Source: Alphaproteobacteria bacterium
GTDB lineage: Bacteria; Pseudomonadota; Alphaproteobacteria; UBA9219
Length of the DNA stretch: 32,920 bases
Direction: 5' to 3'
NCBI GenBank assembly: GCA_028691835.1
Contig: JAQUYN010000024.1
Span: forward strand, 1-32,920
The notes beneath the pieces were generated by a model, which saw nothing but the letters and a program-made list of their open reading frames with translations, did not search any database and was not told the DNA's origin. Each line of letters begins with the position of its first letter. Positions within the stretch are counted from its first letter, which is position 1. The position numbers and the translations under genes were made by a program. Positions 6,780 to 18,242 of the stretch are shown here, in pieces.

Positions 6780-9599
6780 CTACTCAAACTCAGCGTTTTT
6801 GAATCGAAGAACATTGCAGTTCTCCTTTACCGCGCGCTGGATACCGTCGTCGAAACCGGAGGCGTTTTCTGCTCTGATCTCGATGGCAATTTCCACGTTT
6901 ACACCTGTGCGTTGCGTAAACTGAAGAAGCACTTCGTCAACGATATCGGCGAACTGCTTTTTGGCCATGATCGGATCTAGATTCGTCGTGCCGTAGAACC
7001 TTACCTTGTTCTGTCTGGTCGGTGCTGTGTTTGCGTCATTGTCGGAACTCGTTGCATTTGTGTGGTCTGGTTCTGCAAAGCCGGTTGAACGGCCCCCATT
7101 TTCTGGCATCGAAGCGTTCTGTGCACTGAGTTGTTCTTGGATCCGCTGCGCTTGGGCAAAAGCCGACGATCTAACAGGCTCAATGAGAAGTAAGGCACCA
7201 TCCAAAATAGGAGTTGTAGCCCTGCCAAAACTGAAGCCGACATAGTTGTCTCCTTCTTTGGCGTAAGCGACGCCAAAGAAATCCTGACTTCCCGTTCCTG
7301 CCGCGATCGAGTTTCTGAAGACTTGTTCGTCTTTGATGCGGGGCAAGTACAGGTAGCAGCATGTTTTTTGCCACACATCAACCGCGCAAACTTCTTTAAC
7401 ATCGTCTTTCCAGAACCAGTTCTTAAGAAGATTGCTCAAATGAACTGGAGCCCATTCTGAGATGAGAAGCTCGTTTTCCTTCAGTACTCGTTCAATTTCT
7501 TGGCTCAAGTTCGGAGCGCTGGCATTAAGTTGGAAGTTCTCCCACTGTAGATCGGAGATACCGCGTCCATTCCGCGCTTCTTGCATGGGGGTTAACACCC
7601 ACTTGTAAGCTTCCTTGATCATGCGACGTAAGGCTTCTTGCGCCTGTTCAAGGCTCGCGCGTGCGGCATTTGCCATCAAGTTATCGATGACGATCTTGTT
7701 GTCCCTATAATCTTCGACGATTGATTGCCAAGCGAGAACGGAACGAACCTGATCCTTAAGCCTGCTGACGCAATCATAATCGGCAGCAAGAAAGATTAGG
7801 CGGTTCTGTTTCTGGCGAGGTTGATCTCCCCTTGTTTTCAGGATTTCTGTTGCGCGCTCAATAGAAATGCTTTGTCCCGTCCGGCTATATGCGGCATCAG
7901 GAGGCAAGACAACGAGCCGGAGGGCCATATCATCAGGAATATCGCTGCTCTGAGTAAAGATGTGGGTGGCGTTAAACGAGCCAGTCCCCATGCTCTTTTG
8001 CAAGCGATCCTTGATCACAGGGAAAACGTCTTCCTTATCCTGAAAGCGACGTTTCCTATCTTCCATTTCTTTGCGAAGGTTCGGACGCGTATCAAACCAG
8101 AACCGACTATCCGCGTTATTCAGGTAATGGAGGCGTTCGGTTAGCCTTTTTAGGGCGTCCTTGTACCGTGCGGGCGTTTGTCCTGGCACGACGCACCCGA
8201 GCATAACCCGCTCCATCTCCAGTCCGCGAACCATCTGGTTGGCCGTGCTTGGCGCACTGCCCAAGAAGACGGAACGCGCAGCGCGTCGGCATGCCTGTAC
8301 GCTACCCAAAAGTGTGTCTTTATTTTCAATCTCCGTTGTCTCAGCGCGTTCGCCATCGATGTCCCGTTCAAGAACGGGATCCCATCCTTGCGGAAGATAA
8401 TAAATGGCTTCGTTCCGCACATCGGCATCATAGAGAGGAAGGGTTCCGGGCATGATCAAAGGATCGGCGTTACCTTCCTTCCAAAGGCGATGGATAACCT
8501 TGGCCATCAGTTTCAAAACGCCGCGGGTTCGTTGGAAGTTATCCAACGTTGACCAATCCTCATAAAGGCGATCAAATACTTCCGGATGGATAGGATAAGC
8601 CTGACACAAGCGTTCGAAGTAACGGCTATCCTGTGTTTCCTGCGGAAAGTCATCGCCGTTTGACGCATAAAAGTCAGCGTAGGCACGGCAAACATTCGTA
8701 GCCGCTTGTTGGTCACTGATCTGGGTGAACAAGCGGCGGCGAACGATTTCAAAGGCTTCCTCTGTGGCCACTGGCTTCCAAATCGCTTGAACACGCGCAA
8801 AGTAGTGTTCCAAGGCTCTGAGGGCATTAATGCCGCGCTGACTGCCGGCTTCTTTATCAGCTTCAGGCAAAGAGGCGAGCAGAACCGCATTCGGAACAGC
8901 GGTTACGGCCTCGGTTAGAGCCTGAACAAACGACAGGTTAGAATCGTATGTTCCTCCTGCGACAGATTTTCCTTCCTCAAATTGGCGGATATAAGCAACC
9001 AATTCATCCATCAGGATGACACAAGGCCCAAATTGGGTAAGCAGATTGGCAAGAAGTTCCTTGCCTGGCGAAGTGCCGCTTAAGTCTGCTTCCTTGACGA
9101 TTTCATAGCCAGCTTCCTTGCCGAGTTGCCATGCCAACTCGCCCCACATTGTACGCGCAGTGATGCTGCCATGTTTTTTAGGAACATTGGGAGCCAGTTT
9201 GTTTCCATCCAACACGGCAATGTTGGCCTTCGGAAGGTCGATAATCTTTGCGTGGTCTAGAATGGGGGAAAGCCCCATCAGTTGGCTGACTGGCTTATCG
9301 CCTTTTGCCATGTGATACACGGCCAGCATGGTATGGGTCTTGCCGCCACCGAAAGCGGTTTGCAGTTGAATGACAGGATCGCCGCCTTTGCCTGCGATGC
9401 GGCGAACAACGGAGTCCAGAAGAAGACGCATGCCTTCAGTAATGAACGTACGCTGAAAGAACAGGTTTGCATCCTGATATTCAGCGGCAGCGCGTCCATC
9501 ATGAACACGAGACAGATCAGCGGCAAACTCAGCCTGTTGGAACGTGCCCTTAAGCACGTCTTCGTGAGGAACAGCAATTTCACGCCAGGGCTTCATCAT
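6780..9599 (-). CDS. DUF499 antiphage ATPase (Hma-type ATPase)
   Basis: 939 residues. The N-terminus [17 protein letters not shown] is typical of DUF499 proteins. Walker A is G-G-G-K-T-H-T at 84-90 and Walker B is V-I-L-M-D-E-L at 194-200, so it is an AAA+/P-loop ATPase. The central and C-terminal parts are long helical regions without clear catalytic motifs; near 870 there is a Ser/Asn/Thr-rich linker. In known genomes DUF499 proteins pair with DUF1156 methylase-like proteins and a large helicase in defence islands, exactly the neighbours here. It starts 14 bases after the methylase stop; an ATG three bases later could be used. Its role is thought to be ATP-driven DNA sensing or remodelling; that is inference. 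Confidence 0.85.
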   Translation of the reverse strand: MMKPWREIAVPHEDVLKGTFQQAEFAADLSRVHDGRAAAEYQDANLFFQRTFITEGMRLLLDSVVRRIAGKGGDPVIQLQTAFGGGKTHTMLAVYHMAKGDKPVSQLMGLSPILDHAKIIDLPKANIAVLDGNKLAPNVPKKHGSITARTMWGELAWQLGKEAGYEIVKEADLSGTSPGKELLANLLTQFGPCVILMDELVAYIRQFEEGKSVAGGTYDSNLSFVQALTEAVTAVPNAVLLASLPEADKEAGSQRGINALRALEHYFARVQAIWKPVATEEAFEIVRRRLFTQISDQQAATNVCRAYADFYASNGDDFPQETQDSRYFERLCQAYPIHPEVFDRLYEDWSTLDNFQRTRGVLKLMAKVIHRLWKEGNADPLIMPGTLPLYDADVRNEAIYYLPQGWDPVLERDIDGERAETTEIENKDTLLGSVQACRRAARSVFLGSAPSTANQMVRGLEMERVMLGCVVPGQTPARYKDALKRLTERLHYLNNADSRFWFDTRPNLRKEMEDRKRRFQDKEDVFPVIKDRLQKSMGTGSFNATHIFTQSSDIPDDMALRLVVLPPDAAYSRTGQSISIERATEILKTRGDQPRQKQNRLIFLAADYDCVSRLKDQVRSVLAWQSIVEDYRDNKIVIDNLMANAARASLEQAQEALRRMIKEAYKWVLTPMQEARNGRGISDLQWENFQLNASAPNLSQEIERVLKENELLISEWAPVHLSNLLKNWFWKDDVKEVCAVDVWQKTCCYLYLPRIKDEQVFRNSIAAGTGSQDFFGVAYAKEGDNYVGFSFGRATTPILDGALLLIEPVRSSAFAQAQRIQEQLSAQNASMPENGGRSTGFAEPDHTNATSSDNDANTAPTRQNKVRFYGTTNLDPIMAKKQFADIVDEVLLQFTQRTGVNVEIAIEIRAENASGFDDGIQRAVKENCNVLRFKNAEFE

Positions 9600-9613
9600 G
9601 ATAGAACCTCCAA

Positions 9614-12502
9614 CTAAATGAACATTTCGGTTTGTGAGTTGACATGGCCAGCTTCATGCGAGGCACCATCGATGCCTGTCCACGCAACGACAAGTTCGTT
9701 ATAGGCGCGGGCTTCTTCCGCCCAGCCTTTACGTTCGCACAGCGTGTGCAGACGATATGCGAGCGCGCGGATAGGTTCGGCGCGATCCGGCATGCGGGCC
9801 AGCAATCCGCCGGCAGCAGATTGGCCATCTTGATTCAATGCGCGGATAAGTTGGTGCAATGCTTCCCAAACGGGGACGCGGTCATCACGATCTGGGCTCC
9901 AATCGCTCGGTAATTCCGCCCATTTCAGGAGGCGAAGCTGTCCGGCGCTGCTTTGGATAACACCGGCGTGAACCAGCCCATCAACGCTGGTTCCTTTGGC
10001 GCGAGCCAGAACATCGGCATCGCCATATTTGCCCGTGCCCCAGCCGATGCCCTCAAACCAGTGCAGGCAAAATTGCGTATCATGGTCAAAATCGTCTTCG
10101 GCAAGGAAGCGGTTGATCAATTGGAGCGCAGTTTTAACCGTCATCGGCTTACCGTCGGCTTCAACTACGGCGGCATATTTGCTGAAAATCGCCATGCCAG
10201 GGCCGATAATGGCCTGCGAAAGGTCAACTGGGGCCACGGGTGAATTCACACCGCCGCGTGTCATTTCATCCAACGCGTCCGGCAAAGCGGCGTTCAGCTC
10301 ACGGATAAATTCACGACGACCAATTGTCTCAACTTCGACTTTACGCTTGCGGCAAACAAGAACAATGCTGGAAGCAAGAGCGTTCTTTCCTGAGCCTATC
10401 AATCTGTTGCCAAGTTCTGTGCGCATTGGCCATGTGCCGTTTATAGCGAAGCCTGCGGAGATGACAGCTTGTAGAAAAGTCATCCACCCTGTACTTGAGG
10501 TGCCTTCATTCTCAGAAGTTTCTGACTGCTTGAAAGCATAATAGATACTCACAGGAAATGCTGGATGTGATTTATCGACAAGATTTTGAATAGCAACTTT
10601 CATTCCTTCAAGGAAGAAATCTTCTGCTTTTGTTTTTCCTCCATGCCTATAGGACGAAGCAATAAGCTCTTCATCTTTCGGAGTTATAAGTGTGGAATAT
10701 ATCTCTGGATAAATTTCCTTAAGCGTTCTACGCAACCATACATAAAAGTAATCAGAAAGATCGGCATATGCGATATTGTCGTAGTACGGTGGATCGGTTG
10801 AAATAACCTTATTTAAGGATATATTTTGTTTTTGTGCATCTGCTTGAAAAACGCACCCAGTCGATGAAATATTCATTTCATTTAGAACGCGCATCATGTT
10901 CTTTAATGAGACCATATAATCTCCCGCCATACCCGCAAAACAATTCGCCTCAGAAAAATCCCAAACCATTGGGAGCGCTTGCCTACCAAAGGTACCTATC
11001 GACTGATCCATGCTTGGTTTCCATCTGCACAAGGAGCTTTGCGCATCAGACATCTTACTTACCGCAAGAGCCAAATACACACCTACTGCTTGAGAGTATG
11101 CTGTCGCGGCTTTTCCACCATCAGAGAGATTAATTTTATCATCCGTGTGACCCATGTTCATTAGGTCTTGATGGCACTTTCTTATAGCCTCTGCTGCAAG
11201 ATCAGAAAAACACGATAGGCAAGCTAACTGTCTTTGTGTGAACAGGTCGGACCAATTATAAAAACCATATCCGCGTCCGCTGACTAGATCCCTGCTATCT
11301 CTATTCATCGGCTGAGAAGGATACCAGGTAGGCTTTGCTTGCTTGGCAAGAAGCTCATGTTCTTCTATCGCGGGCAGGTAAATTCTTCCGCTTTTTGTTT
11401 CTGCGACAATCGCCATCAGCCTTGTTGATAGTTTTCCTTCTAAACTAGCATTCTTAATGTACACATCTTCAATAGGTGTTTCAGAGAGCAGGCATCTAAA
11501 ATTTGCCCCACGAGATAATTTTGTGCCCGTCTCTGCTTCTGCGGGTATTTTTCCATACACAACATCTAACTTTATTGTTTCACCTACTACTTTCGGACAT
11601 ATATATGCCTCTCTGCCAGCCTTTGTTGATAAAACAAAACTTGAACACAATGGCACATCCACATGGCTGAAGGCGGGGTTGGGGCTTTTGACCGTGCGTG
11701 CCCAGAGCCACGCGATGACCGTCAGTTTTTGCCCGATAAGTGGTTTCAGGTCTGGCCTATCCTTGGCAACTTCTTCGGTAATTTCAACTTGTGGATAGAG
11801 GTGGCCGATGCGCTTTTCCGCCTCCGCCCGCATCCATGCGCCATAGCGGCACACATCCTCGGCCAGACCTTTGGCGCCAGACCAATCTTCAATCAGCTTT
11901 TTCTCACGCTCGCCTTCGGGGATGGGGCCAATGGGCTTACGACCCGCAAAGCGCGGGGGGATTTCGATCATTGCCTTGTTGATCGTCACCGCCACGGGGT
12001 TGAGGTCGGAGGCATAGGATTCAAGCCCAAGGCGCTGGGCTTCCAGCGGTAAGGCACCGCCGCCCGCAAACGGGTCGTGGAAGGCGGGGAGCTTTTCAGG
12101 GTTGAACAATTCTGCTGCCTGAGGATGGCCTTTGTTCAGTGCGCAGGTTTCGCGCCAGCTTTTCCAAATCTCATCCCGCGCGGCTTGCAACACCTGTTGG
12201 TTATTCGTGTTTTCCCATTGAACCAGATCTTTGATGATTTTGAACAGGCGCTCGCGCTCTGCCGCTGCCTTTTCCTTCTTCATGCCGCGTTGGAAGCCGT
12301 TGCCGTTTTCAAATCCTGGGTCGTTGACCATTTGGGCAAAAATAACAGCCCGTGCTGCCGCCAAAGGCCGACGCGCCCACCACAAATGCAATGTGCTGGG
12401 GTGGCCATGCCGGATCGACTTTTCCTTCGCCGCCGCGATATTGATGTCGTCCAGCGGCAACGCTACTTCGATCAGCTTTTTTGGGGACTTGATTTGGGTC
12501 AT
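9614..12502 (-). CDS. DUF1156 adenine-specific DNA methylase-like protein
   Basis: 962 residues. The N-terminus [11 protein letters not shown] followed by [25 protein letters not shown] is the DUF1156 signature. SAM-binding motif I is D-P-F-A-G-G-G at 143-149. The catalytic motif IV is D-P-P-Y-Y at 570-574, followed by [15 protein letters not shown], expected for N6-adenine (or N4-cytosine) methylation. The motif order I then IV is that of an N6 gamma/alpha-like arrangement with a long insertion of about 420 residues between them. It probably marks host DNA so the rest of the operon can act on unmarked DNA, but the recognition site cannot be read from sequence. The gap to the NYN gene is 22 bases. 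Confidence 0.87.
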   Translation of the reverse strand: MTQIKSPKKLIEVALPLDDINIAAAKEKSIRHGHPSTLHLWWARRPLAAARAVIFAQMVNDPGFENGNGFQRGMKKEKAAAERERLFKIIKDLVQWENTNNQQVLQAARDEIWKSWRETCALNKGHPQAAELFNPEKLPAFHDPFAGGGALPLEAQRLGLESYASDLNPVAVTINKAMIEIPPRFAGRKPIGPIPEGEREKKLIEDWSGAKGLAEDVCRYGAWMRAEAEKRIGHLYPQVEITEEVAKDRPDLKPLIGQKLTVIAWLWARTVKSPNPAFSHVDVPLCSSFVLSTKAGREAYICPKVVGETIKLDVVYGKIPAEAETGTKLSRGANFRCLLSETPIEDVYIKNASLEGKLSTRLMAIVAETKSGRIYLPAIEEHELLAKQAKPTWYPSQPMNRDSRDLVSGRGYGFYNWSDLFTQRQLACLSCFSDLAAEAIRKCHQDLMNMGHTDDKINLSDGGKAATAYSQAVGVYLALAVSKMSDAQSSLCRWKPSMDQSIGTFGRQALPMVWDFSEANCFAGMAGDYMVSLKNMMRVLNEMNISSTGCVFQADAQKQNISLNKVISTDPPYYDNIAYADLSDYFYVWLRRTLKEIYPEIYSTLITPKDEELIASSYRHGGKTKAEDFFLEGMKVAIQNLVDKSHPAFPVSIYYAFKQSETSENEGTSSTGWMTFLQAVISAGFAINGTWPMRTELGNRLIGSGKNALASSIVLVCRKRKVEVETIGRREFIRELNAALPDALDEMTRGGVNSPVAPVDLSQAIIGPGMAIFSKYAAVVEADGKPMTVKTALQLINRFLAEDDFDHDTQFCLHWFEGIGWGTGKYGDADVLARAKGTSVDGLVHAGVIQSSAGQLRLLKWAELPSDWSPDRDDRVPVWEALHQLIRALNQDGQSAAGGLLARMPDRAEPIRALAYRLHTLCERKGWAEEARAYNELVVAWTGIDGASHEAGHVNSQTEMFI

Positions 12503-12524
12503 TCTCTTTTTACTCTCTATCTTT

Positions 12525-13145
12525 TTACCGCCAGCGGGTGGGTCTCAGAAGTTGGAATCCATCTTGTCTTGTGACGCTTTGCGGAAACTGGCTTTTCCGC
12601 AAATTGGCTTCCCCCAAAACAAAGGATGCTGTGGCAGCATTCGCTAAGGAAGATGAATGTCGCGCTGGAGGGTAAACAACGATGATTTTTTTTCGAGGAA
12701 ATTTTCGCAGAACCGATTGAATGGTAGTCGTTAGATCGCTGTCTCCAGATATAATTAAGGCCACGTCAAAATTGTCATCAAACGCATCGCTCAATAATTG
12801 CGTGGCGATGTTCACGTCTGTCATTTTCTCTTCATAATCTTTCCATTGGGCGCCGCAGGTTCTGCAAGTTCTTGTTTTTTCCAGATAATGCCCATAGTGA
12901 ATGGTTATAAGCGGTTTGGTCTGAAGCGCCTCAAGGTATGTGTTCTGCCGTTGCTGATCAGAGCTGTTGTGCCCGTTCGTACGGATTCTGGCTGTAAAAT
13001 AGTGAGTGGCAGCCAGAACTTGTCCGGGCTTTAACAATCTTTCTGATAACCCTTGCAAATCAAGCCAGTAGTACTTTTTCCAGGCTTTCTCCCTAAGGCC
13101 AAAATACAAGTTAAATCCATCAATGTATGTAATAAGTCGGGTCAT
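12525..13145 (-). CDS. NYN-domain (PIN-like) nuclease candidate
   Basis: 206 residues. The opening [11 protein letters not shown], the central E-K-M-T-D-V-N-I-A and the I-S-G-D-S-D-L supply the conserved acidic residues of the NYN/PIN-like fold (LabA/DUF88 type), which binds a metal and cuts RNA in characterised relatives. C-R-T-C-G-A-Q-W supplies a CxxC that could form part of a small zinc site. The start codon overlaps the stop of a 55-residue upstream gene (ATGA) and has AGGGGG-like sequence just before it. It sits between the helicase and methylase of the defence operon, so it may be an effector embedded in the Hma set. The tail from residue 190 is basic. RNase activity is inferred. Confidence 0.85.
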   Translation of the reverse strand: MTRLITYIDGFNLYFGLREKAWKKYYWLDLQGLSERLLKPGQVLAATHYFTARIRTNGHNSSDQQRQNTYLEALQTKPLITIHYGHYLEKTRTCRTCGAQWKDYEEKMTDVNIATQLLSDAFDDNFDVALIISGDSDLTTTIQSVLRKFPRKKIIVVYPPARHSSSLANAATASFVLGEANLRKSQFPQSVTRQDGFQLLRPTRWR

Positions 13146-13309
13146 TTAGCCCCCTTTGCAGAGGCGACGTTAACTTGACATTCAGACTCTTTCCTTACAA
13201 TAATGGTATCAACCACGTTGGAGATCGCATCTCCAGCCCGACGCCCTCCAAAAGAGGGCGTTTCTTTTTTGGTCGGAGTTTCAATGTTGGGCCATCTTTG
13301 ATCCTGCAT
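13142..13309 (-). CDS. 55-residue micro-protein coupled to the NYN gene
   Basis: A small gene supported by its spacing rather than homology. Its ATG lies one base after the TAA stop of the helicase gene, with AGGAG about nine bases upstream. Its TGA overlaps the NYN gene start (ATGA at 13142-13145). Without it the operon would have a 165-base gap, out of line with the other junctions. The protein begins M-Q-D-Q-R-W-P-N-I-E, has a Lys/Thr/Glu-rich N-terminal part, F-G-G-R-R-A-G-D-A-I and a short amphipathic V-V-D-T-I-I-V-R-K stretch. No family is recognised. It could be an antitoxin-like or regulatory partner of the NYN protein; that is speculation from the coupling. Confidence 0.6.
   Translation of the reverse strand: MQDQRWPNIETPTKKETPSFGGRRAGDAISNVVDTIIVRKESECQVNVASAKGAK
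13241..13269 (+). terminator. Terminator-like hairpin on the strand opposite the operon
   Basis: ACGCCCTC at 13241-13248 pairs with GAGGGCGT at 13254-13261, followed by TTCTTTTTT on the + strand. A second small hairpin (GGAGAT/ATCTCC at 13220-13234) lies beside it. No + strand gene is seen upstream, so it may stop antisense transcription or simply reflect the coding sequence of the micro-protein. On the operon strand there is no U-tract. Confidence 0.35.
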
Positions 13310-13310
13310 T

Positions 13311-16300
13311 TTACAAAACTCCTGCCAGATGAGATTTTGCCAATAATTGCTCCAAATCCAGATTGATGCTGGAAACCGCCCAGTCGGGTTCTTTGCTGAA
13401 TGGATTGCGGATGTAGTAAGGCCCGTCATGGCTGTCGCCATCGACCAAGACAATCGCCAGAATGAATTTGTCAGCCTGATTGAGGGCATACAAGATTTCG
13501 TTTCTGGTGACCGTGATTGTGTTTTGGCCTTTGGCGCGTCCTTTGACTTCTATGTGGCGCGCTGGCGCGATGCGACCATCATCCGTTTTGAGGAGGCTTG
13601 TAACGTCCCATCCGCATTTTTGATCGGACACATCGAAAACCTGATGTCCCATACCCGTTTCGACATCCATAACAGCACGCATGGCAACTTGTTCGACGCG
13701 CTTGCGGCTTTCCGCGTCAGCTGTCCATCCTGTTTCGCCGCGTCTCTGCAAAAGCAATCCCATCGGGATAACCAACGAACCGCCAGCCACAACAGGCGTT
13801 GCCGAGATGACGTGACGCAAGGCTTTCAACTCTTTCTCACGGCTTTCGCGGCGAGCGGTCAGGTCATCAATGGTGCGGCGAACATTCTCAAGGTTCAGTC
13901 GCGTATCTTTCCCTGCTGCGGCATCATCCTGCAGCTTGATATACCGATCTGACCAATAGTTGATTTCCTTGACCAGCCGTTCGTGGACAGCGTTAAGCGT
14001 TTTGTCGATTTGCCGTTCGCGGCGTGTGCGGACTTCCTCGAAGTGTTCTGGCACCAAGTTGGTTGATGCGTAGGAGAGTGCAAGTTGCTCCAAGTTCTGG
14101 GTGATCCATGGGGCTTGCAGGACGTCTTGGATCAGCTTCGCATCCGCATTTGAGAGCGGCTCCAGATCAAGGTGTGGCGCCCAACCTGCGTTGCTCGCAT
14201 TGCCTTTCGGGTCAATCTCGACAAATCGCATGCACCGAGACGCAATCATGTCTTGATTGCTGCCTTCTTTGACGGAGTGATCGATCATGAAAAGTATCTT
14301 CGGTTCAACACCTAAATCGTTTTGATCAAGGAGAATTGTCCCTTGTTTAAGCTTGTTGCGATGCTGCTCCAGGACAATGTCCGTCACCGACTGCATCAGC
14401 GGGTGCGCTGGGTGGATGAGGCTGGCCATCGGAGCGCCCGCGCGGCTTGTAAGGCGCACGAACTGCTTTTCAAAACAGACGCGCTCGTATTTGCGCAGCA
14501 CGGGGTCAAGGTTGCGACGATCACGACCTGTGATTTGCCGATCCCTTTCACGAATGATGGCGGGGACGTGGGTAATCTCATAGCGGCCTTCTTCGCGTGT
14601 GCGAAGCTCGCCGCCAAGTTGCTGGAAGGCTTGAGAAAAGAATGAGCGAATAAAATAGGGCTGTAATTTTCTGGCTTCAGCCTTTTCCATTTCTTCCTTA
14701 ATCGCAAAAAGACGCCGTTCGTCCATGACCTCTTCACAAAGAGCGTTTCTTGAGATGATTTCTTTAAGCTTATTCGTATCCAGATCGCTCTCGACTTTGC
14801 GAAGCAGCCGAGCGCGGACATTCGGATCATCGCCATAGCGAATGGCGTCGATTAGGAGATCTTTTAGGCTCTTGTCCTCAAAAACTTCGCCGAGAATATC
14901 GAACACTCGTCCGCCGAGAGCCTGACGCTCGACCTCAAGCTTTTCAAACAGCTTCTGGAAGACGTCTCCCTCGCGGGTTTCGTTCGCAACTATATTCCAG
15001 AGATGGCAAACTTCGGTTTGGCCGATGCGATGGATGCGGCCAAAACGCTGTTCTAGCCGGTTCGGATTCCAAGGCAGGTCGTAGTTGACCATTAAATTGG
15101 CATTCTGAAGGTTTACGCCTTCGCCGGCCGCATCGGTTGCGATCAGGACGCGCGTGCCCGGATCATTGCGGAATAGCTCCTGAACTTTCCTTCGTTCTTC
15201 GCGTTTTACGCCGCCGTGGATGACAACAACGGCATCCTCGCTTCCTAAAACGTCTCTAATGCGCAACGCGAGGTAGTTGAGCGTATCTCTGTGTTCTGTG
15301 AAAAGAATAATTTTTCGCTGGCGACCGTCCTGATCGCGCATCTCTGGTGTATTTTGTAGCAGCTTGGAAAGCTCGTCCCATTTTCGATCTTGGCCGGATT
15401 GAACTACTTGGCGGGCTTGGTCGACGAGCCCCTCGAGAATGACAACTTCAGCTTCCAATTCCTGAATGGTTTGTGCGGCTGTAGCCTGATCGACGACTTC
15501 TTCTTCAAATTCCTCATAACGATCCGACGCCATATCATCAGATGAATCCCAAATGTCTTCAGGCGCTGGGGCATCAAAAACGGACTCGCTGATAAGCTGT
15601 CCCCGTTGACGCAACCTCTCATCTTCAATGCGACGCCTCAATTTTTGATGGCGGCGTTTAAGCGATTGGAAGATGGCTTCTGGGCTGGATGCAAGACGGC
15701 GCTGGAGCGCGGTAAGGGCAAAACCAACCGTTCCTTTTCGTCCGCCATCAAGCCGGTCAGCCTTGTTCATTTCTTCTTTGACGTACTCGGTCACAGACGC
15801 ATAAAGGGCGGCTTCCATGTCCGAAAGTTTGTAATTGACGGTATACGCCCTACGTTCCGGAAACAGTGGAGTTCCATCGAATTTCAACAGTTCTTCCTTG
15901 ACCATGCGTCGCATCAGGTCTGATACGTCAACTTTATGAGCGCCATCGCGGAATTTCCCGTAGAAGCGATCAGAATCAAGGAGCGACATAAAAAGCTGAA
16001 AATCCTCTTCCTTCCCGTTGTGCGGCGTTGCCGTCATAAGCAAGAAGTGCCGCGTGATAGAGCCGAGCAACTCGCCTAACAAAAAGCGTTTTGTTTTGTT
16101 GACCTTATTGCCGAAGTAGTTGGCTGAAAGTTTATGAGCCTCATCCACGATAACAAGATCCCAGTGAGTGAGTTTGAGTTTTTCCTGAATATCTTCGTTT
16201 CTGGATAGTTGATCCACCCGCGCAACCATCAAGTCGGCATCCTCAAAGGGATTTCCTCCGCGCGTTTGTTCTTCCAGGCCGCGTGAGAAAATCGAGAAGT

Positions 16301-16832
16301 GAAGGCCAAACTTCTCATACATTTCATCTTGCCACTGTTCGACCAGACTGCCGGGAGCGACAATCAAAACACGCCTGGCATCAGCTCGCATGAGAAGTTC
16401 GCGGACAAAAAGGCCGGCCATAATTGTTTTGCCAGCGCCAGGGTCGTCGGCGAGAACGTATCTCAAGGGCTGCCGTGGAAGCATGGACTCGTAAACAGCA
16501 GTAATCTGGTGCGGCAGCGGTTCAACGTTAGACGTGTGTATCGCCATCATTGGGTCAAACAGGTGGGCGAGGTTAATCCGGTAGGCTTCCGCTGCCAGCT
16601 TAAACTCCGTTCCAGGCGCATCAAAAGACCAAGGTTTTCCCGCTTCCGCTAATGCAAGATTTGCTTCATCCGTGCGGAAAAGCATTCTTTCAAGAACGCG
16701 TCCATCCGATGTCTTGTAATAAACCGTAAGCGCGTTATCGCCGACCTGTTCGGTGGTCACAACACGAACGATTTCTTGTTGTTCAATGCCCAAAACGGCA
16801 GCGTCTTTTCTGATTTGTTCGAGCTTCAGCAT
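13311..16832 (-). CDS. SNF2/DEAD-type superfamily 2 helicase with DUF3883 domain
   Basis: 1173 residues. Superfamily 2 motifs are D-D-P-G-A-G-K-T at 129-136, I-V-D-E-A-H at 228-233, T-A-T-P-H-N after that, A-G-E-G-V-N-L-Q and [15 protein letters not shown] (motif VI, SNF2/RapA-like). A helical insertion near residues 370-470 separates the two RecA lobes. The C-terminus holds a DUF3883-type domain with I-E-V-K-G-R near residue 1094; the E-x-K is reminiscent of PD-(D/E)xK nucleases, though cleavage is not proven. This is the helicase of the Hma set and probably translocates on DNA. Its ATG overlaps the stop of the WYL gene (TAATG at 16830-16834). Confidence 0.88.
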   Translation of the reverse strand: MLKLEQIRKDAAVLGIEQQEIVRVVTTEQVGDNALTVYYKTSDGRVLERMLFRTDEANLALAEAGKPWSFDAPGTEFKLAAEAYRINLAHLFDPMMAIHTSNVEPLPHQITAVYESMLPRQPLRYVLADDPGAGKTIMAGLFVRELLMRADARRVLIVAPGSLVEQWQDEMYEKFGLHFSIFSRGLEEQTRGGNPFEDADLMVARVDQLSRNEDIQEKLKLTHWDLVIVDEAHKLSANYFGNKVNKTKRFLLGELLGSITRHFLLMTATPHNGKEEDFQLFMSLLDSDRFYGKFRDGAHKVDVSDLMRRMVKEELLKFDGTPLFPERRAYTVNYKLSDMEAALYASVTEYVKEEMNKADRLDGGRKGTVGFALTALQRRLASSPEAIFQSLKRRHQKLRRRIEDERLRQRGQLISESVFDAPAPEDIWDSSDDMASDRYEEFEEEVVDQATAAQTIQELEAEVVILEGLVDQARQVVQSGQDRKWDELSKLLQNTPEMRDQDGRQRKIILFTEHRDTLNYLALRIRDVLGSEDAVVVIHGGVKREERRKVQELFRNDPGTRVLIATDAAGEGVNLQNANLMVNYDLPWNPNRLEQRFGRIHRIGQTEVCHLWNIVANETREGDVFQKLFEKLEVERQALGGRVFDILGEVFEDKSLKDLLIDAIRYGDDPNVRARLLRKVESDLDTNKLKEIISRNALCEEVMDERRLFAIKEEMEKAEARKLQPYFIRSFFSQAFQQLGGELRTREEGRYEITHVPAIIRERDRQITGRDRRNLDPVLRKYERVCFEKQFVRLTSRAGAPMASLIHPAHPLMQSVTDIVLEQHRNKLKQGTILLDQNDLGVEPKILFMIDHSVKEGSNQDMIASRCMRFVEIDPKGNASNAGWAPHLDLEPLSNADAKLIQDVLQAPWITQNLEQLALSYASTNLVPEHFEEVRTRRERQIDKTLNAVHERLVKEINYWSDRYIKLQDDAAAGKDTRLNLENVRRTIDDLTARRESREKELKALRHVISATPVVAGGSLVIPMGLLLQRRGETGWTADAESRKRVEQVAMRAVMDVETGMGHQVFDVSDQKCGWDVTSLLKTDDGRIAPARHIEVKGRAKGQNTITVTRNEILYALNQADKFILAIVLVDGDSHDGPYYIRNPFSKEPDWAVSSINLDLEQLLAKSHLAGVL

Positions 16833-17734
16833 TATCTTGTTTTCCTTTCCGGAGCGTATCCCGGCACAAGAACCAGATTTTCAACTCCGTATAGTGCTTG
16901 AGGGTTTTTCAGCCAGAGCTGATACTCCTTGCCTTTAAGGCCATGATCGGTTGTGCAATCCACATTCCATCTGCGCAAAAAGTATCCGGCCAGCGCCGCT
17001 CGGATTTTTATCCTCAACACGCCATTTCGCATGCCATATTCGGCTTCAATGGTATCGGGATGTTGGATGTTTGCTGGGTGGGGAACGAGTTCAAGCTCTA
17101 CAATCCTGTTCCACTGGATATCGTCGGCAAGGGACTGCGTAGCGATAGCACGATCAGGGAGTTGCTTGGCGTCGATTATTCGGCTCAAACTAAAATCTCT
17201 AAACTCTTCGTTCCGCAAATCGTACGCTCTTACGTGCCACCTGTCGCCGTTGTTGATGAAAACAAAGGGCACAATTTGTCTGACCGTCAAACCGCTGGAT
17301 AATGATCTGTAACTAATCTCTGTAACTGTGTTCGAATATATGGACCTACTAACGCACGACAAAACATCAACTGATATGGCTCTCTTTACGTCCGTGTTTT
17401 CGCTAGGTACAACCTTCTCGTGTTTTATGGAAGATACGTTTCCCAATCCCCCCACCAGCCACTGAAGCATTTGTCCGGCAGAAAATTCAAACACAGGACT
17501 GAACCACTCTCCAGCCGTGTAGCGCTTTTCGCTTTTGTTGTACGACAGGTTTTTTGGCGCGATTTTTTTGTATAAAGCAAAGTCCCGTGTTGCGGCTGCG
17601 GATTTAATCCCATAGCAGTCCGCAATGTCCTGGCGCATCGCTACCCCTGTGCACAGCAGAAGCAGGTCTATGTGCGCCATCCTGTCTCGCTGGGGCTTCG
17701 CTAGCTGATCGATGGTCTCTACGTGAGTCTTCAT
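16832..17734 (-). CDS. WYL-domain transcriptional regulator of the defence operon
   Basis: 300 residues from the ATG at 17734, which has AGGGA about seven bases upstream; a 13-residue longer start at 17773 lacks one. The N-terminal 70 residues form a winged helix-turn-helix ([19 protein letters not shown]). The middle (about 115-190) is a WYL-type domain with R-W-H-V-R-A-Y and F-R-D-F-S-L-S-R-I. The end resembles the WCX dimer domain. This is the layout of BrxR/CapW repressors, which control defence operons and are released by a ligand, thought to be nucleic acid or a nucleotide. It is the first gene of the operon and overlaps the helicase start, so it likely controls its own unit. Confidence 0.87.
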   Translation of the reverse strand: MKTHVETIDQLAKPQRDRMAHIDLLLLCTGVAMRQDIADCYGIKSAAATRDFALYKKIAPKNLSYNKSEKRYTAGEWFSPVFEFSAGQMLQWLVGGLGNVSSIKHEKVVPSENTDVKRAISVDVLSCVSRSIYSNTVTEISYRSLSSGLTVRQIVPFVFINNGDRWHVRAYDLRNEEFRDFSLSRIIDAKQLPDRAIATQSLADDIQWNRIVELELVPHPANIQHPDTIEAEYGMRNGVLRIKIRAALAGYFLRRWNVDCTTDHGLKGKEYQLWLKNPQALYGVENLVLVPGYAPERKTR

Positions 17735-17815
17735 TTTGATTCCCTGTTGGCATGAGATAGAAAGCACGACCATTTTGATTGGTCAATACTCATCATTTCT
17801 ATCACCATACATGTG

Positions 17816-17836
17816 CAACAAGTATCATGTTGTCAA
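17816..17836 (-). promoter_or_regulatory. Putative operator over the -35 element of the defence operon
   Basis: CAACA (17816-17820) and TGTTG (17828-17832) are the arms of a 17-base dyad that also matches at one inner pair. On the - strand a perfect TTGACA (17836-17831) overlaps its right arm. A clear -10 is not visible at 17 bases: the best is a CATGTA or a later TATGGT. A regulator binding the dyad would block the -35 element. The likely ligand is the WYL protein encoded about 80 bases downstream. Confidence 0.4.
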
Positions 17837-17893
17837 CCAATTGATATAAATATATTTATTTGGCAATCAGAAATAAATCAGGCGTGATGAAGA

Positions 17894-18214
17894 TTGGTGG
17901 CTGTTTCTGAGGAAGCAATTTTCTCGGAAGGCATGGCAGAGAAAATTGACTTCCCTTTTTACCAAGATTACGACTCGTCCATGGAAGACACCATCACGTT
18001 TTTGTACGACATCTATGGTCGCATGCAAATGGAAGTCGTTTGTCGCGATGAAAGCCGCACGGCCTACCGAATCATATCAGGACGACGCCATCTGGAACGC
18101 GATTTCGTTATTCCTGACGGGTATTCTGAGAGCCAGATACGCACCTATCTGGACGATATGTTCCATGAAATGGCTCGTCCGGGGCAAGAAATCCGGCTAA
18201 TGCGCAAGACCTAG
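17894..18214 (+). CDS. Small hypothetical protein divergent from the defence operon
   Basis: Up to 106 residues. The start is uncertain: TTG at 17894 or GTG at 17897, or the ATG at 17933, which has GGAAGG but placed too close. From residue 14 it reads M-A-E-K-I-D-F-P-F-Y-Q-D-Y-D and continues with an alternating charged and hydrophobic pattern (R-M-Q-M-E-V-V-C-R-D-E; D-F-V-I-P-D-G-Y). No family or membrane segment is recognised. It shares the intergenic region with the WYL operator and so may be co-regulated, or it may be an ordinary host gene flanking the island. Confidence 0.5.
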   Translation: MVAVSEEAIFSEGMAEKIDFPFYQDYDSSMEDTITFLYDIYGRMQMEVVCRDESRTAYRIISGRRHLERDFVIPDGYSESQIRTYLDDMFHEMARPGQEIRLMRKT

Positions 18215-18242
18215 TAGGTTGCGGTCGTTATTTAACTATTCG

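Noticed and set aside
7001-9598. Several long overlapping frames on both strands inside the DUF499 gene
   Set aside because: They lack ribosome binding sites and recognisable motifs; the DUF499 frame has a P-loop and Walker B, so the rest are shadows.
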